DNA from: Progne subis subis
Taxonomy: Eukaryota; Chordata; Aves; Passeriformes; Hirundinidae
DNA: 64,000 nt
Direction of reading: 5' to 3'
Assembly (NCBI GenBank): GCA_022316685.1
Contig: JAKJHU010001418.1
Coordinates: 1 to 64,000, forward strand
Below are positions 34,160-45,689 of this stretch, piece after piece (the first letter of the stretch is position 1; every line of letters starts with the position of its first letter). The translations under genes were made by a program, and so were the position numbers. A model generated the notes under the pieces. That model had not been told where the DNA came from. It did not search any database and saw only the letters and a program-made list of their open reading frames with translations.

Positions 34160-35313
34160 TTACCGATGCCTCCATTGGTGTTGGCTCAGGTGAGAGCTCT
34201 GGCTGAAGCTCTTCCCACACTGGGGACACTCGTAGGGCCTCTCCCCAGTGTGGATGCGCCGGTGGCTGATGAGGTTGGAGTTGTGCTTAAATCCCTTCCT
34301 GCAGTCGGGGCAGCGGAAGGGCTTCTCCTCTCTGTGAATCCGCTGGTGCACGAGGAGATCTGAGCTGGTCTGAAACCTCTTCTGGCACTGTGGACACTCA
34401 TAGGGCCGCTCTCCAGTGTGGATCATTTGGTGGATGATCAGTTTGGACCTCTGGTTGAAGCCCTTCTCACATTCCCCACACTTGTATGGCCTTTCCTCAG
34501 CGTGGATGTTCTGGTGGCGGATCAGGCTGGAGCGCTGGCTGAAGCTCTTCCCACACTGCTCACACTCATAGGGCCGTTCCTTGGTGTGGATCCTCCGGTG
34601 GCAGATCAGGCTGAAGCTGTGGCTGAAGCTCATCCCACACTGCTCACTCGTAGGCCGTTCCTTGGTGTGGATCCTCTGGTGGCAGATCAGGCTGAAGCTG
34701 TGGCTGAAGCTCATCCCACATTCCCTACACTCATGGGGCTTCTCCCCAGTGTGGATGCGCCGGTGCCTGATGAGGTGGGAGTTGTGCTTGAAGCCCTTCC
34801 TGCACTCAGGACACTCATAGGGCCTCTCCCAGTGTGGATGATCGGGTGCTGGACAGGGGTATTGCTCTGGCTGAAGCTCTGTCCACCTTCCCAGCACAGA
34901 GTGGTCTTTGCTCCTCAGTGCACTCTGGGATGGGTTTGGAGTCCTTCCTCCTGTCGGATCTCCGCGCTTTTTCTCCCTTTTGGATTCCTGCACCGTGGAG
35001 CTGCTCAAAACGGCCTCTTCCACAAGGTTCTGCTGTGGGGATTTATCCTCCCTTGTCTCCATCCTCAGCTCCTTGTCTGGGGGAGGAAGGACAAGGACAG
35101 CATGGGATTTGCCTCCATGACACAGGGAAGGGGAAGGAGATTCCCCCAGTGCATCCCCAGCAGGACGGTGTCTGCAGCGGGGTTGTCCTGCAGCCAGGGC
35201 CATGCTGGGCTGGGAGATGGAGCAGGAGGGAGGGGGAAAGGGGCACTGACTTCCTCCTCACCTGCCTGGCTGTCCTGGGGCATCTTCCTCTTCCTCACAG
35301 CTTCCTCCTCCAT
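34160..35313 (-). CDS. C2H2 zinc-finger protein, two coding exons
   Basis: Probable DNA-binding nuclear protein of the KRAB-less avian ZNF family. Exon 1 (35262-35313) encodes MEEEAVRKRKMPQDSQA and ends at a GTGAGG donor in phase 1. Exon 2 (34160-35076) follows CTTCCTCCCCCAG and starts [13 protein letters not shown]. Together they give 322 residues. Residues 1-110 are a charged, disordered leader. Eight fingers follow with TGE(R/K)PYEC-type linkers. Finger 3 has lost its first Cys and linker residues (KERPTSEQCG in place of KERPYECEQCG), so seven are complete. The last reads [20 protein letters not shown] and the frame ends WRHR-stop. Fingers 2 and 3 are near-identical, a recent internal duplication. 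The start was chosen because exon 1 is conserved in this family. An LTR in the same orientation lies about 0.75 kb upstream and may supply a promoter (inference). Confidence 0.88.
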
Positions 35314-36059
35314 CCAGCCAAGGTTGGGAATGAGAAATCCTGATTTGGGCAAAAACAAGGGATGAGTATGTTGAGTTTGAATGTCCTTTTGCTCAAGTCC
35401 ATCTCTACAAGTCACCAGACATCTAGAGTCTCTAATAGCTATCAAACACCAAGGTCAGCCCTGAAAATTCCTTTGTGGAGTTGCCTGTCTCTGGTCTCTC
35501 TCCTTTGGTGTTTGGGGCTTCCCCCTCTCCCAGCTGCTGGGGTCCACACCTGTACTGGGGGTTCCCCAATCTACTCAGTCCCTGCCCTCTCCAGGCTGCT
35601 GGGAATCCCAAGAATCTGAAAATCTCCCCCTCTTTCCATTTTCCATTTTTGGGATGCTGTAGGGAGTTGGGGTCCCAGGGTCCCTTCTCCCCTTATTCTC
35701 TGCTTTGGGTTGCAGGGGGCCCCAGGAGTCTCCCCTGGCCCTTATCATGGCAGTTGAGGGTCCTGCAAATTGCAGCACTCCCCCCTCTCTGGGCTCCTGG
35801 GGGACACAGGGCTCTGCTCCTCCAGGCTGCCTCTGCCAGCAGCTGCCCACTGGGACACCCCAATGTCCCCCCAAGGGGCATTTTCCACCCAGCTTTGGAG
35901 TTCTTACTTCTCCAAACATCCCCACCCCAAAAAACCAACCCAGGGACCACCCAGGATATCTGAGCCGAGCTCCCTGCCTTGGGCTGGTAAGGCAGGGGTC
36001 TGCTACGGAAGGTGGGAGCCTCGCTTGAAACAGAAAATATAAACTGCCTCTCTTTGAAT
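35314..36059. other. 5' region of the zinc-finger gene, no other gene seen
   Basis: The interval between the first coding exon and the upstream LTR. It includes the sequence CAGCCAAGGTTGGGA just before the ATG and GC-rich DNA with overlapping frames. If transcription starts in the LTR, this holds a 5' untranslated exon and intron. Confidence 0.4.
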
Positions 36060-36720
36060 TATAGTTTTGAAATTAACAGGCTCCCAAGCTAAGATATGGC
36101 AATAGGAATAAGTAGGAAAATAAACTAAAAATGCAGCAGTAAAAAAAAAAACCCACCAACAAAGCCCAAAATATAAGACTCAGAATCCAACCTGACACCC
36201 GGGTAGTCAGGGTGTTGCTAGCAGTGCAATCAAATCGTGGCTGCAGTCCTCCTGGAGTGACAGATGTGGTTTTGTTGAAGCAATGATCTTGTTAGGAAGG
36301 GTGCAGTTTTTCCCTCTGAAGGTCCAGTGGTGATGTAGATGGGTCTGGTCTCCCTCTGGGAATCCAGTGGAAACCAGGCTGCTCCTGATGCTTTAAATCT
36401 CAGATTATTTCCAAGTAGGAATGCTTGGCTCCTCCCTCTGGGTGGAAGCATTTCACAATGGGATGATGTAATTTTTATCAGTCATGCAGTGAGAGACAAT
36501 GGCCCATTAACAGAAGAGATCTCCACAGAGGGGAGAATGGGTCATGGAAGAGATCAAGAACACTGCCCCAGCTGGTTTTAACAGCTGGCCCATTAAGACA
36601 AGATCCCCCTCAGAGATAAGAGGCATGGGTCATGGAAGAGATAAACAACCTGCCCTACCTGGTGTTCACAAATGGTAATAGAATATATTTTGTTTTGGTA
36701 AAATCTTGCACTGCAAGACA
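36060..36720 (-). mobile_element. ERV LTR (family Z), copy upstream of ZNF gene A
   Basis: Homologous to 48045-48446 (+) and 43311-43909 (-). On the minus strand it begins TGTCTTGCAGTGCAAGAT and carries two U3 repeats of about 90 bases built on CTCTTCCATGACCCAT and TCTTCTGTTAATGGGCCA. It continues through CATCATCCCATTGTGA and the shared core TGGATTCCCAGAGGGAGACC. The TATA box of the + strand copy is here ATAAT. The 3' end is approximate. Direct U3 repeats resemble enhancer repeats of retroviral LTRs. Confidence 0.75.
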
Positions 36721-36993
36721 GGGCTTGAGGCTCCTTGCCCAGGAGCTCTCAGGAATTCCTCAAGGCTACTGAGATAACAACAGGACTAAAAATAAGAACC
36801 AAGAGCCTGAGAAACTGTTTACAAACAACACAAAACTTAGAGGACACACAACATGATGAAGGAGGCTTGACCAATTAAGTGTCCTGAAGGATGTGTGCCT
36901 GACTCGTGAACAAGTGGCTTAGCCACTTGAGAGGACACCTGTGTGTGTGGACAGTAGTGCTCGAATCTATACCTGGAGTTTAAGGTAAACAAT

Positions 36994-38035
36994 AAATGGC
37001 TTCTGCTAAAATCATATTGATTCTGCTGTTCAGTTGCCCAGTGTTTCCTTTGCACTGCAGAGGCTCTGCAGGACTGACAGGATGGGCTTTGGGGCTGTGA
37101 GGAGAACCAGAGGCACCTGGGCTGCTGGACCTTCTGGAGAGGAGGCCCAGGGCTCATCCTGCAACTGCTGCAAGGGTGGTTTCAGAGAATCACAGAATCA
37201 GCCAGGTTGGAAAACACCTTGGACATCATCAACTGCATCCTGTGCTCTGACACCGCCTTGTCTTCCCTAAGCCTCCTCTTCTCCAGGATAAACAACCACA
37301 GCTCCCTCAGCCGCTCCTCACAGGACTTGTGTTCCACTCCCCTCACCAACCTTGTTGTTCTTCTCTGGACACACTCCAGCCCCATCCATGTCCTTCCTAA
37401 ATTGGGGGGCCCAGAACTGGACACAGCACTCAAGGTGCTGCCCAACCAGTGCCGAGCACAGGGGAAGGATCACTGCCCTGGTCCTGCTGCCACACCATTC
37501 CTGATCCCATAGGAGTGTTCTAGGGTTTGATGGGGGAAATGGTGGGGAGTGGATGGGAAAAAAGTCTGACTGATTGTCAGCCATGAAGGGTCTTGATTTT
37601 CATATCACTTCAGGACGGCAGTAGAAGGTACGGGAGTCCATATCAACTGGGCATTGCTGATATCAGCCTATAAACAGGAAATGAAACAGGAAAACAGTTC
37701 TCTCTGCATTGTTTTTCTGTATCGTGTATTCCCTTTGAATACACTTTTGAAATTTTCTAATTAACACAAAAAAATTGAAACTTATATTATTCCCCAGGAC
37801 TTTTTCTTGTTCGTATGTTTTGAACAAATTTTTTCTGTGTTTTCTCACTGAATTCCTGAACTGAAGGGCTCAAGAAAGAACAGGCCTCTGTAGTAGTAAC
37901 ATTAATCAGCAATCTCCAATGTCTGAGGATCCATCCTCATCAGTGCAGGAATGAACAGAAATGGGCACAGCTTTCTTCCTGCCCCAGCTTTGGGATGAGC
38001 TCTGGGCCTGGAGCAGGAGCAGCTCTTGAGGGCCC
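36994..38035 (-). repeat. Low-copy repeat Y, copy A, with CR1 fragment
   Basis: Reverse complement of 54100-55085 with moderate divergence. It includes a CR1 segment on the minus strand (about 37182-37500; + strand GAATCACAGAATCAGCCAGG at one end and CCAGAACTGGACACAGCACT further on). The other part ends with CCAGCTTTGGGATGAGCTCT and GGAGCAGGAGCAGCTCT. The intervening 37560-37900 is AT-rich. No gene is seen in it. Confidence 0.75.
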
Positions 38036-40479
38036 CCAAGGCCGGGCTGTTGTGCTGGCCTGGGCAGATTGGGATGGCAGCAGGGGCTGCAGAGCTCTCA
38101 GCACCTCAGGGAGAGCGGAGCAGGGCACACAGGGAGCCTCCTTTTCCCTTGGCCCAGCACCTTCCCCATGGCTGGGGCTGAGTCCTGTCTGAGCTGCCAG
38201 CTGCTGCTGTGCCCTTCCGAGGGGCTGAGGCCGTGGGGCCCCTGACCCAGAGCAGCCTGCCCTGAGCAGAGCTGTGGGGCCAGAGCCGGCTGGGCTGTGC
38301 TGGGGAGAGGCCCTTGGTGCTGCTGAGAGCTCAGGGCAGCTGGCAGAGCTTGGAGGGAGCTGGGCTGGGCTGAGAGAGCATGGCACAGAAACCATCAGTG
38401 TCCATCTCAGCCTGTTGTGAGCGTTGCAGGGGCAGGACTCAGCCCAGGCCTTGTGGGGCAGGGCCAGCGCCTGTGGAAGGCATTGAAAGCAGGCAAGTGG
38501 CCCAGAGAGGAGGCTGCTCTGTGCCCTTGGTGGCATGGACAAAGCAGGAACACGGCCCAGGACATTTGTCAGTGCCAGCCTCTGTCCCCAGCCATTGCCA
38601 GCCCTGGCTGCTCAGCCCAGGTTTTGCGGGGCAGTTTGGCTGTGGCCCAGCTCCATCCTCCTGCGGGGCTCAGGGCCTGTTCCCGGCCATGGCCAGCCCT
38701 GCCCTGGCCTCTCTGCTGGCCCAGAGCCCGGCAGAGCCGGGGCAGGGCTGTCTGTGCAGCCCCACAGGTGCCACGGGCTGTGCAGGAGCTGGCAGAGGCT
38801 GCCCCAGCAGGGAGGCCATGGGGCACAGAGCCCCAAGGCTGCTGTGGGCACCACGGCACAGGGGCCGTTTCCCACCCGCAATGCTCCTGTCCTGCCCTGC
38901 GCCTGCACAGGGGCTGTGGCACCATGGCTGGGCCAGCGCGGCACAAAGGGGCCACCACAGCCTCTGCCGGGGCTGACAGCAGGGCCAGGCACACACAAGG
39001 AATTGCTGGGCATTGCCTGGGCTGGGCAGGGCTGACTGTGCCAAAGGCAGAGCTCAGCTGCCCTTGGTGGCTGCAGGGAAAGTGCAGAGCCCAAAGAGCC
39101 TCCATGGCTGTGCTGGAGACCAAGGCTGGAGGAGGGAAATTCAGGGCTGCTGTGGGATGGGGAGGGGATTGAATTCCAGCACACCCCTCAGTTCTCTGAT
39201 AATCCCGGCACAATGCTGGTCCCTGTTCCAGCCTGGAGCAGAGCAGATGGTTTTTGGGACAGGAGCCCTCTGGGGCTGTCATGGACCTGCAGCTTGCAAG
39301 GTGCTCTGCTCTCCCTCAGCTCCTCTCTGACATATGCCAATACCAGCTCGGCACCTCAGGGCACAAAAGGCACTGCCTGTGCATGGGCACACAACGGATG
39401 TCTGCCTGGAATGGGGCACAGGTTTTAATACCTTTTAGTTTCATATCATACAAGCAAATCTCTATATCAGGGTCATTTAGGAAGTGGCTGTTTTAAGAAG
39501 TAGCAAAATTTTCCCACCAGGAACAGGAATTTCCTGGATCTACTGGATTCTCCTACTGATGGCAGGAGAAGAAATACGGATCTTCCCCTCTACCTTTGCC
39601 AACAACAGCCAATAACAATTCATGGCCCTCTCCCTTCAGGTGTTTCTAGTCTCTGTTTAAATGGCCATGTCTAAGGGCATTTCTTCATGTGAGCAGCTGG
39701 ATCTATATCCTTCCTGTTACTCCCAGATTTCCTCCTGCTGTTGTATTCTGGTCATTCCAATGCATCTCCCTCGACTGGCTTCATGCTTTCTGTCCTAGAG
39801 TTGTCCAATTTTTCAGAAGTTTAAATAACACCTTAGTCAGCATCTTAGTTGCATTTTTATCTTATATATCACCGCTTATGTCTTGGTTGAAAATTTCTCC
39901 TGTTTGAAATCACTTGTGGGTTGTGGACATGTCAGATGCTGCTGGGATGTCACAAGGAGCTGAGGGAAGTGTTTCCATGTTGATTAAATTTTATCATGTT
40001 CCCATTTTTTATGTTGTCCACAAAGAGAAACCTTTCTGTGCCTCCTGTCTCACCAGTTCATGGTCCCTCCAAGGACACAAACCGGAGGAGTTGTGCTTCC
40101 CACTCCAGTGGCACTTGGACCAACTCCATAGCCAGAGCAGAGCTCCCTTGTCCCAGAAAGTCCCTGGCAGTGGAGGGGGATGAAGGAAACAGGACAGGCT
40201 GTGGGGATCAGGTGCAGGGCAGAGCCAGGGAGAAGAATGACTTTTACATTTGATGGAGCTGTGCCTTCCCTTGGGTTTGTTGGCTGACAATAAATGAACA
40301 TCCCTCTGTGTCTTGGGCAGCTCCTTCTCCAAGGGAAGCAGGTGGGAGTTGGAGCCCAGGAGCTGAAACCTGCAGGTCCAGCCTGGGGTGGAGGGAGATC
40401 AGATTTGCACAAGGCTGCTCTGAGTCCCAGGGCTTGGATGGGGGAAATGGTGGGGTGGGAACATACTCTGCACATCATC
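38036..40479. other. GC-rich then AT-rich spacer, no gene seen
   Basis: 38040-39300 is rich in CCCAGCC/GGGCTG words with overlapping frames of 100-250 codons on both strands and no domain signal. 39430-39900 is AT-rich. 40000-40450 is mixed. I found no exon with support. Confidence 0.4.
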
Positions 40480-41370
40480 CCCCATACTGGGGGTGACTGG
40501 GAGCCACCGGGAACAAATGGCATCATACTGGGACTGATGGGGTTGTTCTAGTGGAGGCAACTGGGACCATTCTGGGAGTGATTGAAAGTAATTGGGATGA
40601 TACTGAGATTGTAGTTGGAGTGCTGGCATTTGACTAGGATCATACTGGAGATTACTGGGATCATACTGGTATTGAAAGGGAGCAACTGGGATCACACTTT
40701 GGGCTACTGGGAGCAATTGAGGGAAACTGGGATCATGCTGCAAGCAAATTGAGATCAACTGGAAATGACTGGATGCATGATGGAGGCAACTGGGATATAG
40801 TGGGTGTGACTGTGATCATAGTGGGATAAGAAGCACCTTACTGGAATCTCTGGATGTGTCTGGGAATGACTTCAAACATGCTGAGGGTAACTGAGATATA
40901 CTGGGAGCATCTGTAACCATCCTGGGGATGACTGGGAACATGCTGGGAACAACAGGGACAGTGCTGGGGAGAACTTGGGAGTGACTGGGAATGACTGAAT
41001 CCACACTGGAGGCAACCTGGCATGACTGGGATCATACTGGAAGGCACTGGGTCCATCTATGGAGTGACTGGGACTAGACTAGGGGCAACTGGGTGCAAGT
41101 GGGTTCATAGTGGGATGAACTGGGACAACACTGTGGGGGAGATCATACCAGGAGTGACCAAAGCAGGCTGAGGGCAGTTTGGACCATGCTGGGAGCAACT
41201 GGGATATACTGGGAGCAACTGGAACTGCACTGAGGGTGACTGAGAGTGGCTATGGGCAACTGGAATCATGCTAGAAGCAACTGGGAGGAAGTGGGAGTGA
41301 CTGGGAGCATGCTTGGGGCAACTGGGATATACTAAAAGAGACTGGAAGTCACTGGGACCATCCTGGGAGT
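40480..41370. repeat. ACTGGGA-type degenerate minisatellite, array 2
   Basis: About 890 bases are built of the words ACTGGGATCATACTGG, GGAGCAACTGGGATATACTGGG and GGAGTGACTGGGA at 10-20 base intervals. On the opposite strand it reads as frames rich in Ser-Gln-Tyr-Asp-Pro or Val-Ile-Pro, which are repeat translations, not genes. This is the largest of four such arrays in the window. Confidence 0.8.
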
Positions 41371-42796
41371 GACTGGAACCATGGCAATGGCCTGGGCTGG
41401 GCGCTGTGGGGCCTCAGGGTGCACAGGGAGCTCTGTGACCCTGCGGGGCCTGCTAGAAGCAAGGGGACATTGTGACACTCTGTGCCCACCCTGCCCGTGG
41501 GGTGTTCCAGGAGCCCCGGGGTGCCCAGTGCAGCAGAGCAGAGCCCCTGGCTCAGGAGGCAGCAGCTCCACGGGACAGCCTGGGCGGGCGGGCAGCAGGG
41601 GATGCCCAGGGAGAAGAGGAAGCCCAAGGCCCAGCACCCCAAGGGCGGCACCAGCTGAGGGAAGGGGCAGGAGGGAGAGGCCGCTGCTACGATGGCACCG
41701 GGGCTCCCCAGCACTGTGCCAAGGCAGCGCCTCCATCCCACGCTGCCTCCTCCTCCCCCTCCTCCTCTTCCTCCTGCTCCCGCTGTGCCCGCAGCTGCAG
41801 CAGCGGCAGCCTCAGGGCAGCCAGGGGCCGGGCCTGGTCCCTCCATGGGGACAGGGACAGGCCGGCACGGCCCGCAGCCCCTGAGCTCCAGCAGCAGCAG
41901 TGGGAGCCTTGGCGGCCTGGCCCAGGGGCCCTGGCAGGGACAAGGCCGCAGTGGGGCAGGAGCTGTCCTGGCCGGCCCTGGCAGCCACAAGCCCCAGCCA
42001 GCCCTGCCCGGCGCTCGGCAGCAACAGGGGCACTGCCCAGCCCTTCACCCGCCCACACCCTCTGTGGCCAGCAGCAGCTCAGACACAGAGCCTGCAGCCA
42101 CGGGCACATCCAGCTGCTCCTCAAGGTGCCAAGCAGAGCGCACAGACGCACCCGGCACAAGAGGAGCCACATTCAGCTGCTGCTGAGTCGCCACAGCGGG
42201 GCTGCCCCTGTGCTCCTGCAGGCCTGCACAGCTCCCTCTTTCCTGGCACAAAATCCCCTCGGGCAGCTTCCCTGGAGCCCTCTGGGGCTGCTACCCAGGA
42301 TCTCAGCTCCTTAGACCTCTGTGCAAAGACACCAGGAGATGCCTGGCAGGAGTCTCAGGGAGATCCTGGAAGACACAGGGTCACTGCAAAAGCAAAAATT
42401 GGTAAAAGTCAGCTCTCCTGGAGCAATCTGGGCCTTCTTTACATTTTCGTCATCCTGAAACTGGAGCGGAAGGCTCTGGGACATTCCGGGTTTTCCAGGA
42501 AAGGGAGGAAAGGAAGGCCTGGGGATGAAGTGCCCTGGGCTGGCAGAGAATGGGGCTCCCGGAGTGCCTGGGCTGACAGAAACAGGGGATCCAGGGGCTG
42601 GGAGAGGAGGATACCTGGGAAAGGGGGTGCAGGGGGGTGTCGGTGCAGGATAATGGGGTGCAGGGGGTCCCGGAGTTGGGTGAGGAGATGTGGGGAGAGA
42701 AAAGGGGGTCAGCCCGGCATGGGAGGGACATGGGGGTATCCCAAGCACTCCAAAGGGGGGACACGACCCTCAGGGTCCCCCCTTAACCTTCTCCTG
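41371..42796. other. GC-rich spacer, no gene seen
   Basis: Includes CCTCCTCCTCCCCCTCCTCC runs (about 41744-41780), CAG-rich stretches and GGGGTGCAGGGGG words. Long frames on both strands (up to 430 codons) cross it but overlap each other and have repeat-like composition. It lies 3' of the MHC class II exon in that exon's orientation; no cytoplasmic-tail exon was found. Confidence 0.4.
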
Positions 42797-42891
42797 CAGC
42801 GGAGGCCGAGCCCCAGCCCAGGCAGACAAAGCCCAACACAAAGCCCCCGAGCCCTGGCACCATCTTGGGAGGGTGTCCGGCGGCAGCAGCT
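42797..42891 (-). pseudogene. MHC class II beta transmembrane exon, orphan
   Basis: On the minus strand, after an ACTCCCAG acceptor, the sequence encodes ELLPPDTLP in one frame and KMVPGLGGFVLGFVCLG in another. Class II beta chains have K-M-L-x-G-(I/V)-G-G-F-V-L-G-(L/F) at the start of the transmembrane helix, and avian genes have ELPPD-like residues just before it. One small indel separates the two frames, and a second would be needed to reach the basic end GLGLGLRCRRR. No beta-1 or beta-2 domain exon is present upstream; the next 400 bases are an ACTGGGA array. It is thus a single dead exon. Its protein would present peptides to CD4 T cells if complete. Confidence 0.6.
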
Positions 42892-42939
42892 CTGGGAGTG
42901 GGAGGGGCAGGATCTGGGAAAGGGCGATAGCTGCTGGAA

Positions 42940-43310
42940 GGGACCGGGATGGACTGGGACAGGCTGGGATGGACTGGTACAGCCTGGGATGGACTGGGAC
43001 ACGGGCAGACACCGGGATAGACCTGGCCCCAGGACTGGCACCCACTGGGAGCAGGATCAGAGCACACTGGGATCCAGCAGGACCAACACTGGGGAACAGG
43101 GATCATCGTGGAACCAACTGGGATATACTGGGATTAGAACTGAGAGTGCCTGGGATCACACTGGTGGAAACTGGAACCTTACTGGGACAAGTTGATGTGA
43201 CTGGGGATGACTATGAGTATGCTGAGGGCAACTGGGGTATACCAGGAGGGTCTGTAATCATGCTGGGGGTTACTGGGAACACACTGTGAGCAATCGGGAG
43301 TGACTGGGTG
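42940..43310. repeat. ACTGGGA-type degenerate minisatellite, array 3
   Basis: The units GGGATGGACTGGGACAGGCT, GGATGGACTGGTACAGCCT and later ACTGGGATATACTGGGATT recur. The array runs directly to the end of the LTR at 43311. Confidence 0.75.
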
Positions 43311-43909
43311 TGCTGGCTTGAATGCAAAACAGCAAGAGACTCCTAGTCAGAAAAAAAAAATTAATAGGAGAGGAAAAAATAGTAAATAAAATAAAATAAA
43401 ATAAAATAAAATAAATAAAATAAAATAAAATAAAATAAAATAAAAATGCAATAGTACAAAAGATCACTGACAGAGTCAGAATACAACCTGATTCCCTGTG
43501 GTGGTGGTAGCAGTCCAGGTGAAGAGGTCTTGTTGAAGCAGTGTTCCTGCAGAAAGGTCTGGTAGCTCTTGTCCTCTGGGAATCCAGTGGGGAAGGCTGC
43601 CTGTGCTGTCCCAAATCCCAGATTCTATCCAGGTGGGAATGCCTGGCTCCTCCCCCTGGGCAGAGCATCTCACAATGGGCTGATATCATTTTATCAGTCT
43701 TGCAATGGGGCCTTGATTGCCCATTAAACAGAGATAGCTCCTGGAGGGAGTTATCTATGAGTCATGCAGCAGGGCATTGATGGGCCATTAACAGAAGATA
43801 GTCTGGAGGCAGGGGGCAAGGGAAACACTGCCCAACCGAGTTTCATCAGCTCATGTAGATGGTGATAGAATACAAACTTTGGGCACATCTTACACTGTAA
43901 CCTAGGACA
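43311..43909 (-). mobile_element. ERV LTR (family Z), third copy
   Basis: On the minus strand it starts TGTCCTAGGTTACAGTGTAA and ends in GCATTCAAGCCAGCA, so it has TG...CA ends. It shares U3 words (TCTTCTGTTAATGG), GGGAGGAGCCAGGCATTCC and ACTGGATTCCCAGAGGA with the other two copies. A 66-base (AAAAT)n stretch (43381-43446) lies in its 3' part. No target-site duplication was found. No zinc-finger gene lies downstream; instead the ACTGGGA array abuts it. Confidence 0.75.
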
Positions 43910-45560
43910 AGATAGAAATAATATATCCTTACCTGCTAAAAATCATTCTAATTTCTGTATCTACAATTTTGTTAAGATTGTCAGGTATAACTTTTCAGGT
44001 TTAGCGTCAGGAATATCCCACCATTTAATCAAGTCTCATTATAAACCCTATCACCAATTGTTACCCACGCTTCTTAGAATAAACCTAACCCTAGTAAAGC
44101 AATTAATAAAGCATGACGATTTGAACAAAATTGTAAAAGAAATTCAAGAGAACAGACAAAAAACTGTAGTAACTGTCCAACGTGATACAAAAGAAAGAAG
44201 GAGAGTTCTACAAAAGTAAAGCAAGACACAAGCCACAACTCTTGTTGGATGCAGTCTTTAGAGAGTCATGCAACTAGAATCTTAAACACCCTGTCCTCCC
44301 ATCATTATTTTGCGGATATTACTTAGTATAAATTTAATAATGTGTATTGTACTCATAGAGAACTAGAGGTTGTTAAAGCAAGTTGCAATTTTAACCTCAT
44401 ATCTAAAACACCTAGGATAATGTTAAAAGAGAATTATTAGATAGTGAGTTAAACCTAGAGAGAAGCCCCAGTAGTAGTAAAAGAATTTACTATGTCTATA
44501 GAAAGGGAGGGCATGAGACAGAGGCTTGAAAATTCTAGCTAATCTTTATAGGAAACTTAAAAGCATACACTGTATTTTAGAATGTATTGTACCTTTTAGA
44601 AGGCATTTAGTGAATATCGAGTGCTGTGCCTGTTTACATATTTTAAAGCAGTACAAACATCCAGGACCCCTCAGTGATAACAAGAAAGACTAACCTAAAC
44701 ATAACAAGATAACAAAGCAAAAAATGCAAATAAAGAGAAAAAACACAGACTCAGCCAGCAGAAACTGATGTCTTGCCTTGAAGAAGTGCCAAAAGGACCA
44801 AAGCATGCACAAGAAAATAAAGGTGAAGAGTTCACTGAGGACGACTCCATTCCTTTCATCTTCTAGAGACCCTCGGAGACCACCATGGCGAACTAAGTAT
44901 GCCCAAGAGGATGTACCAAGAGGAGTTAATTACCACACAAAGTGAGGATGAGTGAGGCCAGAGAATAAATATGTACGAGGCAGATTGTGCAATGCCATGC
45001 ATATGCAAGAGCTCAAAGAAAAATAAGAGAGGCAAGCTCTCTAGTGTTCATGCATGTGTTATGGGTTAGTACAGTTTGGTTTTTTAGTTATAAAAGAATG
45101 TAAAATAATTCTCCAGGTCAGGACCTGGGAGTTTCTTTAGAAGAGACAGAGACTTATCAGAAAGTTAGTTAAAATATTGACATTTACTCTGACTACTGAA
45201 ATTGTTAGCTGTGACTTTGGGAAGTACTATATAAAACTCTTTGATTTCTTGTAGGTAGGCACTTTTTTTCCTTCCTTTGGCTTGAGAGAGACAGGTAACA
45301 TCGAACTGGGCTTGCTGCTCCCCCGCTTTTTGGGGGGGGGGGGGGGGGTGGGGTGGGGAGCTGACTTGAGGCCTGGCTGGATTCTCTCGGTTCCCGGGTG
45401 AAGGGGGGAAAGGAGAGGTTGCTGTTTTGCAACAGCTACTTTCTCTAAACTTCCCTGGAGCAGGGAGAGATCTCTGCTGGGCCCTGATAAGAGCTATGAG
45501 CACTATTTAGGCTGAAGCCACCCCAATTTACACTGAGGGGTGGGCTGAGAAGGCATTTAT
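43910..45560. other. AT-rich, possibly retroviral remnant
   Basis: A-rich sequence with no long frame. A TATAAAA box (45089-45095) and the AATAAA at about 44965 hint at LTR material, but no partner copy exists in the window. A 17-base G run with following GGGTGGGG words (45332-45358) could form a quadruplex. No gene. Confidence 0.35.
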
Positions 45561-45689
45561 GATTCTGCCCAGTTTTTTTGTGATTTCAGACTGCTTGAGT
45601 GCTCTAATTTCTGATGTTTTTTTCTTCTTCCCTCATCAGCTGGGCTTTAAACATCTAACACCATGAGCTACAGAGAAGAGACAAAGACT

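Noticed and set aside
34418..35365. 315-codon + strand frame opposite the zinc-finger gene
   Set aside because: Antisense shadow of the C2H2 repeats; its periodic VDxLVADQ words mirror the finger codons.
38417..39172. 251-codon + strand frame and 237-codon - strand frame
   Set aside because: Mutually overlapping, Gly/Ala/Pro/Cys-rich, without start context or domain; typical of stop-poor GC-rich avian DNA.
40399..40758. Minus-strand frame rich in SQYDPSNLQYDPSQ
   Set aside because: Looks like a repetitive protein but is just the translation of the ACTGGGATCATACTGG minisatellite.
41900..43195. 431-codon open frame on + strand
   Set aside because: It runs through GC-rich spacer, across the antisense MHC exon and into the ACTGGGA array. 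Its C-terminal half is translated repeat (SW/GTGWDGL words).
43910..45560. Retroviral gag/pol remnant between LTR-like sequences
   Set aside because: Composition suggests retroelement origin, but no frame or motif (such as a zinc knuckle or the reverse-transcriptase YxDD) could be found.
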